A stretch of 64,000 nucleotides of DNA from Salisaeta longa DSM 21114 (GCF_000419585.1 NZ_ATTH01000001.1:642005-706004), one strand, 5' to 3'. Positions 1 to 10,700 are shown, counted from the stretch's first letter. The notes: generated by a model from the sequence alone, not told the origin. Numbers and translations: made by a program.

Positions 1-815
<815 letters not shown>

Positions 816-860
816 TCACACATTCCATTCCATCTACTGCCCTACTTCCCTTGTCGATGT

Positions 861-1637
861 ATGTCTGAGCATGCGCACAGCCCGGCCGAGCGCCACGATT
901 TTATTCTGAAACGGCTCAAGAACGAGGGGTACGTGAAGGTTGCGGCGCTCAGTGAGGCCCTACACGTTTCGAAGGTCACCATCCGCAAAGACCTGCGGGA
1001 GTTGGAAGACCAGAACTTGTTGCATCGCACCTACGGCGGGGCAAACTTGCGGGCGCCGTATGTGGGCGAGCGGCCGCTGGGCGAGAAGGCAACGGAGTTT
1101 GCAGACGAGAAGGCCCGCATCGGGGAAACGGCGGCCGCGCTGGTGTCGGCGCGCGACTCCATCATCATTGGCTCGGGCACTACTACGTTGCAGGTGGCGC
1201 GTCATCTGCCGGAGACGAATGAGCTGACCGTCATCACCAATGCGATGAACGTGGCCCGCCTCATCGCCCAGCGTAAAGGCATCGAGATCCTGATGCTTGG
1301 CGGCATCGTGCGGCACAACGCCGAGTCGACGGTAGGCAGGCATGCCGAAGAGATGCTGACGGGCTACACCTGCGATACGATGTTTATGGGCGTTGACGGG
1401 TTTGACGTGGAGTACGGCCTAACGACAACGAATGCGCTGGAGGCCAGTCTCAACCAGGCCATGATGCACACGGCGCAGCGTACGGTGGTGGTTACGGATG
1501 CGAGCAAGTTTGGCCGGCGCGGCTTTCGTCGCATCTGCGGGCTCAACCACATCCACCGGGTCATCACGGACGATGCTGTGGAGCCGCGCGTGGTCGATGC
1601 GTTGGAGGGGCAAGGCATCACCGTCGACGTGGTGTAG
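861..1637 (+). CDS. DeoR/GlpR-family transcriptional repressor
   Basis: A 258-residue DeoR-type regulator. The N-terminal winged helix-turn-helix includes RHDFILKRLKNEGYVKVAAL and VSKVTIRKDLRELE, with the LHRTYGGA linker typical of the family. The C-terminal sugar-phosphate-binding (DeoRC) domain shows IIIGSGTTTLQVARHL, TVITNAMNVA and MFMGVDGFD. The family normally senses phosphorylated sugars or glycerol 3-phosphate. Its position, divergent from glpK and convergent with glpD, suggests a GlpR role controlling both. The ATG at 861 was chosen because the open frame upstream, back to 51, is antisense to glpK and the helix-turn-helix begins soon after 861. The exact ligand cannot be read from sequence. 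Confidence 0.9.
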   Translation: MSEHAHSPAERHDFILKRLKNEGYVKVAALSEALHVSKVTIRKDLRELEDQNLLHRTYGGANLRAPYVGERPLGEKATEFADEKARIGETAAALVSARDSIIIGSGTTTLQVARHLPETNELTVITNAMNVARLIAQRKGIEILMLGGIVRHNAESTVGRHAEEMLTGYTCDTMFMGVDGFDVEYGLTTTNALEASLNQAMMHTAQRTVVVTDASKFGRRGFRRICGLNHIHRVITDDAVEPRVVDALEGQGITVDVV

Positions 1638-1656
1638 GGGGCGACGTGATGTAGAT

Positions 1657-1688
1657 CAGGCACCGCCCTCGGAAGAAGACGGTGCCTG
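1657..1688. terminator. Hairpin between convergent glpR-like gene and glpD
   Basis: CAGGCACCG (1657-1665) pairs perfectly with CGGTGCCTG (1680-1688) around a 14-nt loop, in the 97-bp gap between two convergent genes. No clear T-run follows on either strand, so this is a candidate bidirectional or protein-assisted terminator rather than a textbook intrinsic one. Confidence 0.45.
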
Positions 1689-1734
1689 CTTGGGGGTATC
1701 GGACACGTGCGGTTGGAACGGCGCAGGATCGGTG

Positions 1735-3312
1735 CTACGTCAGGTTGCTGATGAGGTAGTTGGCGGCGAGCGCTTCGTATGCCTCCACCTGTGCGTGCTG
1801 CCAGGCCTCGTCGTGTCCGAGCGTTTCGGCCATTAAGCGGGCCACGGCGGGGGCACAGTCGATACTGGCCTGTGCATTGAGCAGGATCGAGCGCGTGCGC
1901 CGGGCCAGTACGTCCTCCACCGAACGGGCCATCTCGTGCTTCGCGGCCCACACCACCTGTACCGGACGCAGCGGGAGGCGATCGTCGAGGGGCTCGGCCC
2001 ATTCGGGATGGTCGCGCATGAGGGTGCGAAGCTTGGTGGCATCCGAGCCGTAGTGCGCCAGGTCGCCAAACTGCTCGGCATGCTCGTGCCAGCCGTGGAT
2101 GTGCAGGTCTTTCGTCACGCTCTCTTGCTCCTCAACGTCTGCCAGCACCGCCGCCCGGTCGATGGTATCCTCGGCCATCTTGCGGTACGTCGTCCACTTG
2201 CCGCCCGAGATGGTGACGAGGCCGTGCTTGGAAATGTGCACCACGTGCTCCCGCGAAATCTCGGACGTGTCGCTGGCCGGATGGCTGGGATCGGTGACGA
2301 GCGGACGGATGCCGGCAAACGTGCTCAATACGTCGTCGTGGGTCGGCGCTTTCACCAGATACCGCCCGGCGTGCTCCACGAGAAAGTCGATTTCTTGCTT
2401 CGTGGGCGTAGGCTCCAGGGAGGGCCCCTCCACTTCTTCGTCGGTTGTGCCGACCACCACGCGGTCGTGCCACGGGATGGCAAACAGGACGCGCCCGTCA
2501 TCGGTTTTCGGAATCATGATGGCGGCATCGCCGGGAAGGAACGAGCGATCCAGCACGATGTGCGTGCCCTGGCTGGGGCGCAGCGTATCGTGCGCCTCCG
2601 GGTCGTCCATCTTCCGGATGCTGTCTGTAAAGATGCCGGTGGCGTTAATCACGGCGCGCGCCTGTAGCCTGTGGGTGGTGCCGCTTTCCTGATCGGTGGC
2701 AACGACCCCATCCACAACGCCATCGTCCGACTTGGTGAGGTCGTCCACCTTGAAGTAGTTCAGCGCCGTGCCGCCCTGTTCGACAAACGTCTGGGCCATA
2801 TTTACCGCGAGGCGCGCGTCATCGAACTGCCCGTCGTAGTAGATAACACCACCGCGCAGCCCTTCCGGCGCAATGGTAGGCAAATGCTCGAGCGTTTTTT
2901 CCCGGCTTAGGTTTTTGGAGCGGCCGAAGTTTTGACGTCCGGCCAGCATGTCGTACACCTTCATGCCAATCCCGTAAAACGGCCCCTCCCACCAGTCGTA
3001 GTTGGGCACGATGAAGGCCAGGTTGTGCACCAGATGCGGCGCATTGCGCTGCAACAGGCCCCGCTCCTGAAGCGCTTCCAACACGAGCGATACGTTGCCC
3101 TGCTGCAGGTAGCGCACCCCGCCATGCACCAGCTTGGTGGAGCGGCTCGACGTGGCTTTCGCAAAGTCGTGCATCTCCAGGAGGAGGGTGTCGTAGCCGC
3201 GGGCGGCAGCTTCAATGGCGCAGCCGAGCCCGGTGGCGCCACCGCCGATGACGATAAAATCCCACGGCTCGTTGTGGGCTTCAAGGGTCTGCAGGGCTGC
3301 GTCGCGATCCAT
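1735..3312 (-). CDS. glpD: Aerobic glycerol-3-phosphate dehydrogenase
   Basis: FAD-dependent, membrane-associated enzyme oxidising sn-glycerol 3-phosphate to dihydroxyacetone phosphate and passing electrons to quinone. It is 525 residues, normal for GlpD. The N-terminal dinucleotide-binding motif is VIGGGATGLGCAIEAAARGY (about residues 21-40), followed by the family signature SSRSTKLVHGGVRYLQQGN. Later family motifs include ATGIFTDSIR and ISGGKWTTYRKMAED. It works downstream of glpK and delivers the same product as the dihydroxyacetone kinase upstream. Its own promoter lies in the 221-bp gap before dhaM's end, so it can be expressed separately from dhaKLM. Confidence 0.97.
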   Translation of the reverse strand: MDRDAALQTLEAHNEPWDFIVIGGGATGLGCAIEAAARGYDTLLLEMHDFAKATSSRSTKLVHGGVRYLQQGNVSLVLEALQERGLLQRNAPHLVHNLAFIVPNYDWWEGPFYGIGMKVYDMLAGRQNFGRSKNLSREKTLEHLPTIAPEGLRGGVIYYDGQFDDARLAVNMAQTFVEQGGTALNYFKVDDLTKSDDGVVDGVVATDQESGTTHRLQARAVINATGIFTDSIRKMDDPEAHDTLRPSQGTHIVLDRSFLPGDAAIMIPKTDDGRVLFAIPWHDRVVVGTTDEEVEGPSLEPTPTKQEIDFLVEHAGRYLVKAPTHDDVLSTFAGIRPLVTDPSHPASDTSEISREHVVHISKHGLVTISGGKWTTYRKMAEDTIDRAAVLADVEEQESVTKDLHIHGWHEHAEQFGDLAHYGSDATKLRTLMRDHPEWAEPLDDRLPLRPVQVVWAAKHEMARSVEDVLARRTRSILLNAQASIDCAPAVARLMAETLGHDEAWQHAQVEAYEALAANYLISNLT

Positions 3313-3437
3313 GGTGCTGTTAGGGTTAGGAAAGGAGGCGGGGCAACGGATGACGTGGGGCGCTATTGGAGGCGCCCGTTGTGGACGTCATCGCGCGCGA
3401 TCTTCACAAATGGCGGGCAATGGGTTCACCCGCAGGG

Positions 3438-3450
3438 TTTCGTTACGAAA
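3438..3450. promoter_or_regulatory. Palindrome at the glpD transcription start, candidate GlpR operator
   Basis: TTTCGTTACGAAA is an almost perfect 13-bp inverted repeat with TTTCG/CGAAA arms, just downstream of the glpD -10 box. TTCG-containing palindromes are typical of GlpR operators in enterobacteria. It would cover the start site and block transcription when bound. Binding is inferred. Confidence 0.5.
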
Positions 3451-3453
3451 GAT

Positions 3454-3482
3454 AGTATAGGTAAAACGAAGATTGAATGCAA
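3454..3482 (-). promoter_or_regulatory. Sigma70-like promoter of glpD
   Basis: On the minus strand TTGCAT (3477-3482) and TATACT (3454-3459) are separated by exactly 17 bp, about 140 bp upstream of the glpD ATG. This matches the organisation seen at glpK and supports an E. coli-like primary promoter grammar in this organism. Confidence 0.65.
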
Positions 3483-3533
3483 GCCAAAACGTAACCCAGG
3501 CGTTATGGAACGAGGGGTGGGACGCGAGAGGCT

Positions 3534-6119
3534 TCATGCGCGACGGGCCGTACCCCCGGGGCCCGCGTCAAGCCCCACGGTGTCTTCCAAGAACGCACGG
3601 CAGAGGGCGTGGACGTCGGCTGCGTCCCGGGCGGCCAATGCCTCGTGGGCGAGGGCGCGCGCCGGGTCGCGTGGGCAGTGGCGGACGATGGCCTTTACCA
3701 GCGGAACGGCCGGCGGAGCCACGCTGAGGCGCTCGATGCCCAATCCCAAAAGCAACGGAACGGCCGCGGGCTGCGCGGCGAGTTCCCCGCACACGCTCAC
3801 CGGAAGCGGCCCCGACGCTTCGCGCGCGGCGGTGGCCACCTGATCGATGAGCGATAGCACCGGCGGGTGCAAGGCATCCGACAAGCTCTGGAGGCCGTCG
3901 TGCTCGCGGTCGGCGGCCATGGTGTACTGCGTGAGGTCGTTTGTGCCAATCGAGAAGAAATCGACGTGGGCGGCGAAGCGTGCGGCGGCGAGTGCGCTGG
4001 CGGGCGTTTCGATCATCATGCCCAGTGGAAGCGCATCTGCGGCCGGTACGCCGGCGCGCTGCAGGTCATCGCGGGCCGCGTGGAGGGCCGCCCGCGTCTG
4101 CTCAATCTCGGATGGTACGGCAACCATCGGGAGCATCAGCGACACGTCGTGCGTGGCTGCAACGCGCAAAATGGCCCGAAGCTGGGACTGGAACAGCGAC
4201 GGCATCTGCAGCAGCACGCGAATGCCGCGCAGCCCCAGAAATGGATTCGCCTCCGGCGGGAGCGGCACGTAGGGCAGCGGCTTGTCGCCGCCCACGTCGA
4301 GGGCACGGACCACCACGGGCTTCCCGCCGAGGCGCGTGGCTACATCGTTGAGCGCGCCAACCTGCTCGTCTGCTGACGGCGGGTCGTTGCGGCCGGTAAA
4401 CAGAAACTCGGTACGCAGCAACCCAACGCCATCGGCGCCCATCGCGGCAGCGGTTGCGGCGTCGGCGGGACGGTTGACGTTGGCCGTTACGAACACCCGG
4501 GGCCCGTCGGGGGTGTGGGCCGGCGCGTGGGCCGCGGACACGCGCTCGGCGCGCGCCTCCTCCGCGGCAGACTGCTGGCCGCGCAGGTCTCGCTCAATTT
4601 CGGACGACGGATCGATCCACACGGCGCCCGTGTCGCCTCGAAGGGCCACGCGCGTGCCATCGGGGATCGCGAGCACGTCTGCGCCGGCGCCAAAAACGGC
4701 CGGGAGGCCCTGCGAGCGAAGCAGGATGGCGCTGTGCGAGGTGGCATTGCCCTGGGCGCAGAGGATACCCCGCACCGGTCGGTCTTGCAGTGCGGGGACG
4801 TCAGAAGGCGCGAGGCTGCGGGCCACAAGGATAAACGGCTCGCCAGGATCGATGGGGGCGGGCGCCTCGCCCAGGAGGTGCCGCACCACCCGATGGCCTA
4901 CGTCGCGTACGTCGTCGGCGCGCTGTTGCAGGTAGGCATCGTCCATCGCTGCGTACTCCTCTGCGAGTGCTGTTACGGCCTCCATCCAGGCGCGGGCGGC
5001 GGGGCGATGGGCCTCCACAATCGCGCGGCGCACCCGGCGGCGCAGGGCCTCGTCGGCAAGCAAGAGGGCCTGTGCGTCTAAGATAGCAGCGGCGTCGTGC
5101 ATCCCGGCAGCGGCCATCTCCGATTGTTCGGCGTCCATCTGTTTCGCTACCGTGTCGAGAGCGTCCTGGAGATCGCTCCAGGCAGCTTCGGGGGCATCGG
5201 GGGGCGTGTCGGGCAGGTCGGGACGCGTGGCGCGCTGTTGGTAGATCGGGCCAAGCGCAATGCCGCCGGCCACCGGCTGCCCCACAATGGTTGCCTCGGG
5301 GCCCGTGGCTGAAGCGGGCGCCGCGGGTTCTTCAGCAGTCGATGGATCGGGTGCTGCGTCGCGGGGCGCTTCAAGTTCTCCAAACCCCTCACGGATGAGA
5401 TCGGCAAGTGCGCTGAGCGCCGCCTCCGCCTGTGGACCCTCGGCCGAGAGGCGCAATCGATCGTTGTGCCCGGCCCCCAGCATCATAACCGACGACACGC
5501 TGCGGGCAGACACGGGGCCGCGGCGGGCGGTGCGGTTCTCGATGCGAATCGTTGCGTCAAACGTGCTGGCGGTGCGAATGAGTTGGGCCGCGGGGCGCGC
5601 GTGCAATCCGTGCGGGTTGGGCAGGGTAACCTCCACCGTACGCGTCGCATCGGTCGGTGCAGCCGCGGCAGCGTCCTCCGGCGCTGTATCATCGGGGACG
5701 GTGTCGCCGGTAGCCTCCGCAACGGCGGCCACTTTCTGCTGAAGGGCGCCCACGGCCTCGCGATACGCCGCGTCGAGATTGGCACCCACGCTGGCCTGCA
5801 CGGCGGCGCTGAGGGTGCCTTCTACAAACGGGGCGGGACACAGGCGCACGCGGGAACGCACCGCATCGGGCAGGAGGTCGAGGGCCAGTTCTGCGCTGAG
5901 TACGGCGCTGCCCACGTCAACCAGCAGGAGGGTTTCGGCGTCGGGCGGGCCGTCGGTGATGGCCGCTACGATAGCCGTCGCGTCGGTTCCAAACGCCACC
6001 CCGTCGTCGGTACCGGCCGCGATGGAGATGGGTACGTCGTCGCCCGCCATCTGCCGCACGAAGTCGACCAGGCGCTCGGCGAGGGGGCGGCTGTGGGAGA
6101 CAAGCACAAGGTGAAGCAT
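3534..6119 (-). CDS. dhaM: DhaM-type multiphosphoryl transfer protein (EIIA-HPr-Enzyme I fusion)
   Basis: Phosphoryl donor of a PTS-type dihydroxyacetone kinase, moving phosphate from phosphoenolpyruvate to ADP on DhaL. Three modules are visible in 861 residues. The EIIA-mannose-like domain starts MLHLVLVSHSRPLAERL with His9. HPr follows with NPHGLHARPA (active His about 173). A complete Enzyme I has GNATSHSAI (His about 462) and the C-terminal PEP-binding barrel with GIGTNDLTQYTMAADRE and SVCGELAAQP. The E. coli DhaM has only the N-terminal part of Enzyme I; here the barrel is present, so one chain could run the whole relay from PEP. It is the last gene of dhaK-dhaL-dhaM, 69 bp after dhaL. 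Confidence 0.93.
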   Translation of the reverse strand: MLHLVLVSHSRPLAERLVDFVRQMAGDDVPISIAAGTDDGVAFGTDATAIVAAITDGPPDAETLLLVDVGSAVLSAELALDLLPDAVRSRVRLCPAPFVEGTLSAAVQASVGANLDAAYREAVGALQQKVAAVAEATGDTVPDDTAPEDAAAAAPTDATRTVEVTLPNPHGLHARPAAQLIRTASTFDATIRIENRTARRGPVSARSVSSVMMLGAGHNDRLRLSAEGPQAEAALSALADLIREGFGELEAPRDAAPDPSTAEEPAAPASATGPEATIVGQPVAGGIALGPIYQQRATRPDLPDTPPDAPEAAWSDLQDALDTVAKQMDAEQSEMAAAGMHDAAAILDAQALLLADEALRRRVRRAIVEAHRPAARAWMEAVTALAEEYAAMDDAYLQQRADDVRDVGHRVVRHLLGEAPAPIDPGEPFILVARSLAPSDVPALQDRPVRGILCAQGNATSHSAILLRSQGLPAVFGAGADVLAIPDGTRVALRGDTGAVWIDPSSEIERDLRGQQSAAEEARAERVSAAHAPAHTPDGPRVFVTANVNRPADAATAAAMGADGVGLLRTEFLFTGRNDPPSADEQVGALNDVATRLGGKPVVVRALDVGGDKPLPYVPLPPEANPFLGLRGIRVLLQMPSLFQSQLRAILRVAATHDVSLMLPMVAVPSEIEQTRAALHAARDDLQRAGVPAADALPLGMMIETPASALAAARFAAHVDFFSIGTNDLTQYTMAADREHDGLQSLSDALHPPVLSLIDQVATAAREASGPLPVSVCGELAAQPAAVPLLLGLGIERLSVAPPAVPLVKAIVRHCPRDPARALAHEALAARDAADVHALCRAFLEDTVGLDAGPGGTARRA

Positions 6120-6188
6120 GCAAGCAGGGCGCTAAGGCCCGGTTAAAGAACGCGGAGGGCTGTACGGGCGGCATCCACGGGCTGGCGC

Positions 6189-6815
6189 TCACGCAGGACG
6201 TAGGGCCTCGGCTGCGGTGGCAAACAGGTAGTAGGTAGACGTGGCGCCGGGGTCTTGGTGTCCTTTGCTGCGCTCGCCGAGGTAACTTGCGCGTCCTTTG
6301 CGTGCAACGAGCGGGGTTGTTTCATTCATGCCATCTTTGGCGGCTGCGGCCGCCTGCTGCAGCGCAGCGCCAAACGCTTCGTCGTTGTCTGCCGCCGCGT
6401 GTAGGGCGCGCACGGCGGGCACAAGCGCATCGACCATGGTCTTGTCGCCCAGGTCGGCCTTGCCCCGGCGCTTCACCCCATCGAGGCCCGCCTGCATCAT
6501 GGCCGTCCACGCGGCAAGATCCACCGTATCGGCAGGGGCCGCCTTGGCCGCCTCCATAAAAAACGTCCCGTAGAGCGGTCCGCTGGCCCCGCCGGTTTTG
6601 GAGATGAGCGCCATCGCCACGCTTTTAAGGAGCGCAGGCGGTGTAGACGCCTCCTCAAGGTCCGCAGAGGCCGCACGCAGGCCACGGGTCATGTTTTGAC
6701 CGTGGTCGCCGTCTCCAATCGCTGAATCCAGCGTGGTGAGATACGTCTTGTGTTCGGCCACGTGGTCAGCGAAGGCCTGAATCCAGCGTGCGAGGTCGTT
6801 GGTGGTGAGCGCCAT
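6189..6815 (-). CDS. dhaL: Dihydroxyacetone kinase subunit L, ADP-binding
   Basis: A 208-residue DhaL subunit carrying the tightly bound ADP that DhaM rephosphorylates and that passes phosphate to dihydroxyacetone on DhaK. The magnesium/ADP motif DSAIGDGDHGQNM (about residues 30-42) has the three conserved aspartates. KTGGASGPLYGTFF and the C-terminal RASYLGERSKGHQDPGA are also typical. The ATG at 6815 was preferred over a TTG nine bases upstream because it gives the usual DhaL start. It lies 48 bp downstream of dhaK. Confidence 0.95.
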   Translation of the reverse strand: MALTTNDLARWIQAFADHVAEHKTYLTTLDSAIGDGDHGQNMTRGLRAASADLEEASTPPALLKSVAMALISKTGGASGPLYGTFFMEAAKAAPADTVDLAAWTAMMQAGLDGVKRRGKADLGDKTMVDALVPAVRALHAAADNDEAFGAALQQAAAAAKDGMNETTPLVARKGRASYLGERSKGHQDPGATSTYYLFATAAEALRPA

Positions 6816-6863
6816 GAAAGACAAAAGTCATTGGTGAAGCCAGTGAATGGGCAGCCGATACAG

Positions 6864-7865
6864 CTATACGCCCCACCGCAGCGCAGGCGTGTGCACGGGC
6901 GCATCCCACAAGCGGAGGCGCTCGTCATCCATTTGCAGCATCGTGATGGAGAGCCCCGCCATTTCGAGGCTCGTGATGTACGGCCCTACGAGGTTGCGCA
7001 CCACCCGCAGGCCGTGCTGTTCGGCGACAGCGGCTGCCCGGCGGTACGCCAGGTAGACCTCAATCAGCGGCGTTCCGCCCATGCTGTTAACGAAGAGGAG
7101 GACGTCGTCGCCCGCGGTAAACGGCAGATCCTTGATGATGGGCTCCATGAGCATGTCCACAATTTCATCGGCCGACGCCAGGGGTTTGCGCGCGCGCCCC
7201 GGTTCGCCGTGAATGCCAATCCCGATTTCCATCTCGTCGTCGCTCAGGTCGAAGGTTGGCGTGTCGGAGGTGGGCAGCTGGCACGACGTGAGGGCCATGC
7301 CCATGCTGCGCACGGTGTCGTTGCAGCGATCGGCCAAATCCGCAACGTCGTCGAGCGAATAGCCCGCGTCGGCCGCTGCGCCGCATAGCTTTTCGATCAG
7401 AACCGTGCCGCCCACGCCGCGCCGGCCGGCCGTGTAGGTGCTGTCTTCAACCGCCACGTCGTCGTTGATGACCACGCTGCGCACCTCGACGCCGCTGTCT
7501 GCTGCAAGGTCGGCGGCCATCTCGAAGTTCATCACGTCGCCTGTGTAATTTTTTACCAGGTGGAGCACGCCCGCGCCGCCGTCGATGGCCTCGGTGGCTG
7601 CTTGCATCTGATCGGGGGTGGGGCTGGTGAACACTTCGCCGGGGCAGGCCGCATCGAGCATGCCGCGGCCCACGAAGCCGTTGTGCATGGGCTCGTGTCC
7701 GCTCCCACCGCCCGACAGCAAACCCACCTTGCCCGTTTGGGCCCCGTCGGCGCGAACGACGTACGTGGGATCGGTGTGCACCGTGACGAGGTCAGGGTGG
7801 GCGGCGCCGAAGCCCTGAAGCGATTCGCGGACGACGGCTTCCGGGTCGTTGATGAGTTTTTTCAT
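6864..7865 (-). CDS. dhaK: Dihydroxyacetone kinase subunit K, substrate-binding
   Basis: DhaK binds dihydroxyacetone covalently and presents it for phosphorylation to dihydroxyacetone phosphate. The 333-residue protein has the substrate loop [20 protein letters not shown] (about residues 50-69). The catalytic histidine that forms the hemiaminal is at about residue 219 in [25 protein letters not shown] is a further family signature. The ATG at 7865 gives MKKLINDPE, the normal family start; the upstream in-frame extension looks like leader. First gene of dhaKLM. No DhaR-type activator is in view. Confidence 0.96.
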   Translation of the reverse strand: MKKLINDPEAVVRESLQGFGAAHPDLVTVHTDPTYVVRADGAQTGKVGLLSGGGSGHEPMHNGFVGRGMLDAACPGEVFTSPTPDQMQAATEAIDGGAGVLHLVKNYTGDVMNFEMAADLAADSGVEVRSVVINDDVAVEDSTYTAGRRGVGGTVLIEKLCGAAADAGYSLDDVADLADRCNDTVRSMGMALTSCQLPTSDTPTFDLSDDEMEIGIGIHGEPGRARKPLASADEIVDMLMEPIIKDLPFTAGDDVLLFVNSMGGTPLIEVYLAYRRAAAVAEQHGLRVVRNLVGPYITSLEMAGLSITMLQMDDERLRLWDAPVHTPALRWGV

Positions 7866-7917
7866 GGGCCGATAGGCAGATGGACGATGGACCGCGTGGA
7901 TTCTTGGAAGCCCTTCC

Positions 7918-7947
7918 AGCATAAGCCGTTGTGCACGAAGGGGGCAA
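7918..7947 (-). promoter_or_regulatory. Possible promoter of dhaKLM
   Basis: On the minus strand TTGCCC (7942-7947) and TATGCT (7918-7923) are 18 bp apart, about 50 bp before the dhaK start. The -35 is weak and no operator-like repeat was found next to it. Confidence 0.35.
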
Positions 7948-8070
7948 CAGGCGCTGTATGACTCCGGAGTGTTGAAGTAAGATGAACATTGGGGGCAGAA
8001 AACGCAACCGGCGGCGCCACTTTTCTTGCATGTGCGCTGCGGGTCCGCGCGCTGACGCTTCGGGGCGTGG

Positions 8071-10212
8071 TTACGGGCGGTAAGTCACAGACAGCGCCAC
8101 GGAGCGTCCGGCAAATCCGTACGGGGCCGCGCGGGGGTAGCGCGCCACGTCGTCGCCCTGATACGGAGCGGGCCACGCGGTGGGGTACTGGTCGAGCAGG
8201 TTGTTGACCCGCAAGCCCACGCGTAGCCGGTTGCCCCACATGGAGCGCCGGACGTGCAGGGCCACGCGCGTTTCGGGAGCAAAGCGCACGTCGTGGGCGG
8301 GCCGAACCCCGCGCCAATGAAAGGCCCCGGCATGCTGGACACGTACGCCCCACCGCCAGCGCGCCGTGGCATACGTGAGGGCCGCGCCGGTGAGGGCGCG
8401 GGGCTGCGCATCGACGAGGGCGCGGCGGGTGGCGCGTCCGAATCCGGGCTCGCGCGTGACGGTTTTGAGCACGCGGGGCGCGGTGTACAGCGCGGCCGCT
8501 TGCACGACGAGTTGCCGGTGGGCGCCGAGCGGGCGCCGGTACGCCGCCCGCGCTTGCACGCCGGGGACTGCCAGATCGAACGCATTGTCGAAGTGCCGGA
8601 TGTAGGGCGCCGATTGTGCGGACTGTCGAAACAGCCGGTCGGGCAGGGCCCGCGAGAGGGTAATGCGGTCGCGGATGAGCTGGTAAAAGAGGCGGCCGCT
8701 TAGGCGGAGCGACGACCCGCGGTACTGTCCGCCCAGGGCTGCTAGAAGCGTGGTTTCTTCGCGGAGCCGGTTGGCATCGCCGCTGCGCGCCAGCTGCGCC
8801 GACGCCACATGCGTGACGCGGGCGACGGTGCGCGGCGGTTGTGCAAGGTTTTGGTCGCCGGTTGTGCGGAGCGGGAGGACCCACGTGTCCAGCGTGGTGG
8901 TGGCGTAGCGCTGCATGAGCGTCGGCAGGCGCAAGCCCATGCGGCCGATCAGGAAGAAGCGGAGGCGCGGGGAAGCCGAAAGGCGAAGGCCCGTGAGGCC
9001 GTTGAGCGTAGCGCTGGAGTCGGAGGCAAAGGCAAAGCGGCCGCCAAAATCGAGCGTGAGGCGCGCCGCCAGCGGGATGGCCACGTCGACGGTTGCATCG
9101 ACCCGCGTGCGGCGCCCGTCGGGTGCGAGGGCGGGATCTAGCGGCTGCAGACCGGCCACCTGCGTCCCGGCCGGAGCCCCTGCCTGCTGCGTTAGCGTCT
9201 CGTGACTGACGCGCGCGCCGGCGTGGACGGCCAGCGGCCGCACGAAGCCGACATCTACTGTTCCGCTAAGCGTAGCCCGCAGCGCGCCGAGGCGTGCGAT
9301 GCGCGCCCCGACGCCCACATCGGGCCGCACGGGCGTGCCCAGCGGCAGAGCGGCCGTGGCGGTTGAGCGGAGGTGCACGGTGTGGTGCTGCGCGGCCAGC
9401 GAGAGGTCGTAGCGCCACGTAGGCGTCCATGGCCCACGCACCCCCGCCACCACAGCGCCGCTGTACACGTCGGTCTGGCTCCACGGTTGTACAGCGCGGG
9501 CCTCATCGGGCCTTGGCGTCCAGCGGAAGCGGGGCGTATCGGTTGCTTTCCACCGCAAACCGCCGGTCGCGTAGAGCGTGGGGCCATCGGCCAGCGGCCA
9601 TGCGCCGTCCACCCACGCGCCGGCCTGACGCACGGCACGCTGTCCCCACCAGCCGTGGGATGGCTGCACGGCGCGCTGCGTGACGGCCCGGTGTTGTCCG
9701 TGGGCATAGGCGTTGAGGAAGCCGTCGTTGGGCAGGCGCCAGCCGCGCGCGAGGGCCGCGGCATAGTGGGCGCCGTCGGAAGGAACGCGGGCCGGTCCGG
9801 TGCGCCCGGCGCGCAGCGTTGTGGTAAGCGGGAGCGGCGTGTTGGGCCAGCGGGTGCGCACCACGCCGCCCAGGACGTCAGTGCCGTAGCGCAGTGCGTT
9901 GTGCGGGGCGACGGCGTATGTTGAAGCGCGGGCCAGGGGCGGCGTCCACGACGCATCCAGCGGCTGTGCGCCAAGCCACCGCCCAGGGGCCGTGTGCAAA
10001 AGCAGCGGCGTGGGGAGTCCGCGGCGGCCCATGCGCAGGCGCAGGCTGCGGTCGGGCGCCAGTCCGTAGCGGGAGGGCGCAGCCACGTGCGCGAGGCCGC
10101 GGGGCATGGTGTAGCGGGGCGATAGCACAAGCGTATCGGCGGGTACCGGCTGGGCCGCTACGGGCCCCAATCCCCACACCATACCGAACACAGCAAGCCA
10201 AACGATGCGCAC
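8071..10212 (-). CDS. TonB-dependent receptor-like outer-membrane protein with reduced plug
   Basis: A 713-residue outer-membrane beta-barrel protein. The GTG at 10212 gives a clean signal peptide ending GLGPVAAQ; longer in-frame extensions run into repeat DNA. The early segment [20 protein letters not shown] matches the end of a TonB-receptor plug. The barrel ends with [17 protein letters not shown] and the strand [15 protein letters not shown], the usual receptor terminus. Only about 120 residues precede the barrel, and no carboxypeptidase-like N-terminal domain is visible, so the plug looks shortened. Its ligand is unknown. It is divergent from the levanase operon, which may hint at carbohydrate uptake, but this is only context. 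Confidence 0.72.
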   Translation of the reverse strand: MRIVWLAVFGMVWGLGPVAAQPVPADTLVLSPRYTMPRGLAHVAAPSRYGLAPDRSLRLRMGRRGLPTPLLLHTAPGRWLGAQPLDASWTPPLARASTYAVAPHNALRYGTDVLGGVVRTRWPNTPLPLTTTLRAGRTGPARVPSDGAHYAAALARGWRLPNDGFLNAYAHGQHRAVTQRAVQPSHGWWGQRAVRQAGAWVDGAWPLADGPTLYATGGLRWKATDTPRFRWTPRPDEARAVQPWSQTDVYSGAVVAGVRGPWTPTWRYDLSLAAQHHTVHLRSTATAALPLGTPVRPDVGVGARIARLGALRATLSGTVDVGFVRPLAVHAGARVSHETLTQQAGAPAGTQVAGLQPLDPALAPDGRRTRVDATVDVAIPLAARLTLDFGGRFAFASDSSATLNGLTGLRLSASPRLRFFLIGRMGLRLPTLMQRYATTTLDTWVLPLRTTGDQNLAQPPRTVARVTHVASAQLARSGDANRLREETTLLAALGGQYRGSSLRLSGRLFYQLIRDRITLSRALPDRLFRQSAQSAPYIRHFDNAFDLAVPGVQARAAYRRPLGAHRQLVVQAAALYTAPRVLKTVTREPGFGRATRRALVDAQPRALTGAALTYATARWRWGVRVQHAGAFHWRGVRPAHDVRFAPETRVALHVRRSMWGNRLRVGLRVNNLLDQYPTAWPAPYQGDDVARYPRAAPYGFAGRSVALSVTYRP

Positions 10213-10319
10213 GCGCCAGGTTCTCTGATGAATAAACCGCGGGGCCCGCTTCCCCCTGCGTTGCGCCGTGGGAAATGAGCCTCCCACACGTATCGCCTTT
10301 CGCACCTCGGAGTTGCAAC

Positions 10320-10700
10320 GGGGCCGCTTGGTCATCCTGGAAGGGAGGGCGCCACAGGTCATTCCGTAGGGGAAATCCCGGCAGTGAGGCAATTTACTGA
10401 GCGTGTTTTGCTTGTACACGGAGATCGCATCGTAGATATAACCTTCGGCCCCACCAGTGGCATGACCTCCGGCCCCCGCGTCGCCTTCGGCTCCTCGCGA
10501 TGACAAGAGAAGGGGCTGCTATTATGGTGTGTTGGGCGTGCAGTTGGGCAAACCAACCCGATTGGCCATTTGAACCATTTGGTGTTCATTTTCTCATCAA
10601 CCAATGATGTCATTGCGAGCGAACATAGTGAGCGCGGCAATCTCCACAACCGGGCAATCTCCACAACCGGGCAAACGCCACAAACAGACGATCCCGGCCG
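10320..10700. repeat. Intergenic modular repeat cluster A
   Basis: The 641-bp gap between the receptor and levanase starts is mostly repeat. It has GGTCAT-containing modules near 10333 and 10362, CTTCGGCCCC and ATGACCTCCGGCCCC blocks near 10444 and 10464, the block CTCGCGATGACAAG near 10494, GTTGGGCGTGCAGTTGG near 10532, and its inverted partner GTCATTGCGAGCGAAC near 10606. CAATCTCCACAACCGGG is duplicated in tandem at 10638-10671. The same modules recur near 38350-38550 and 51040-51440. No gene is supported here. Confidence 0.75.
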
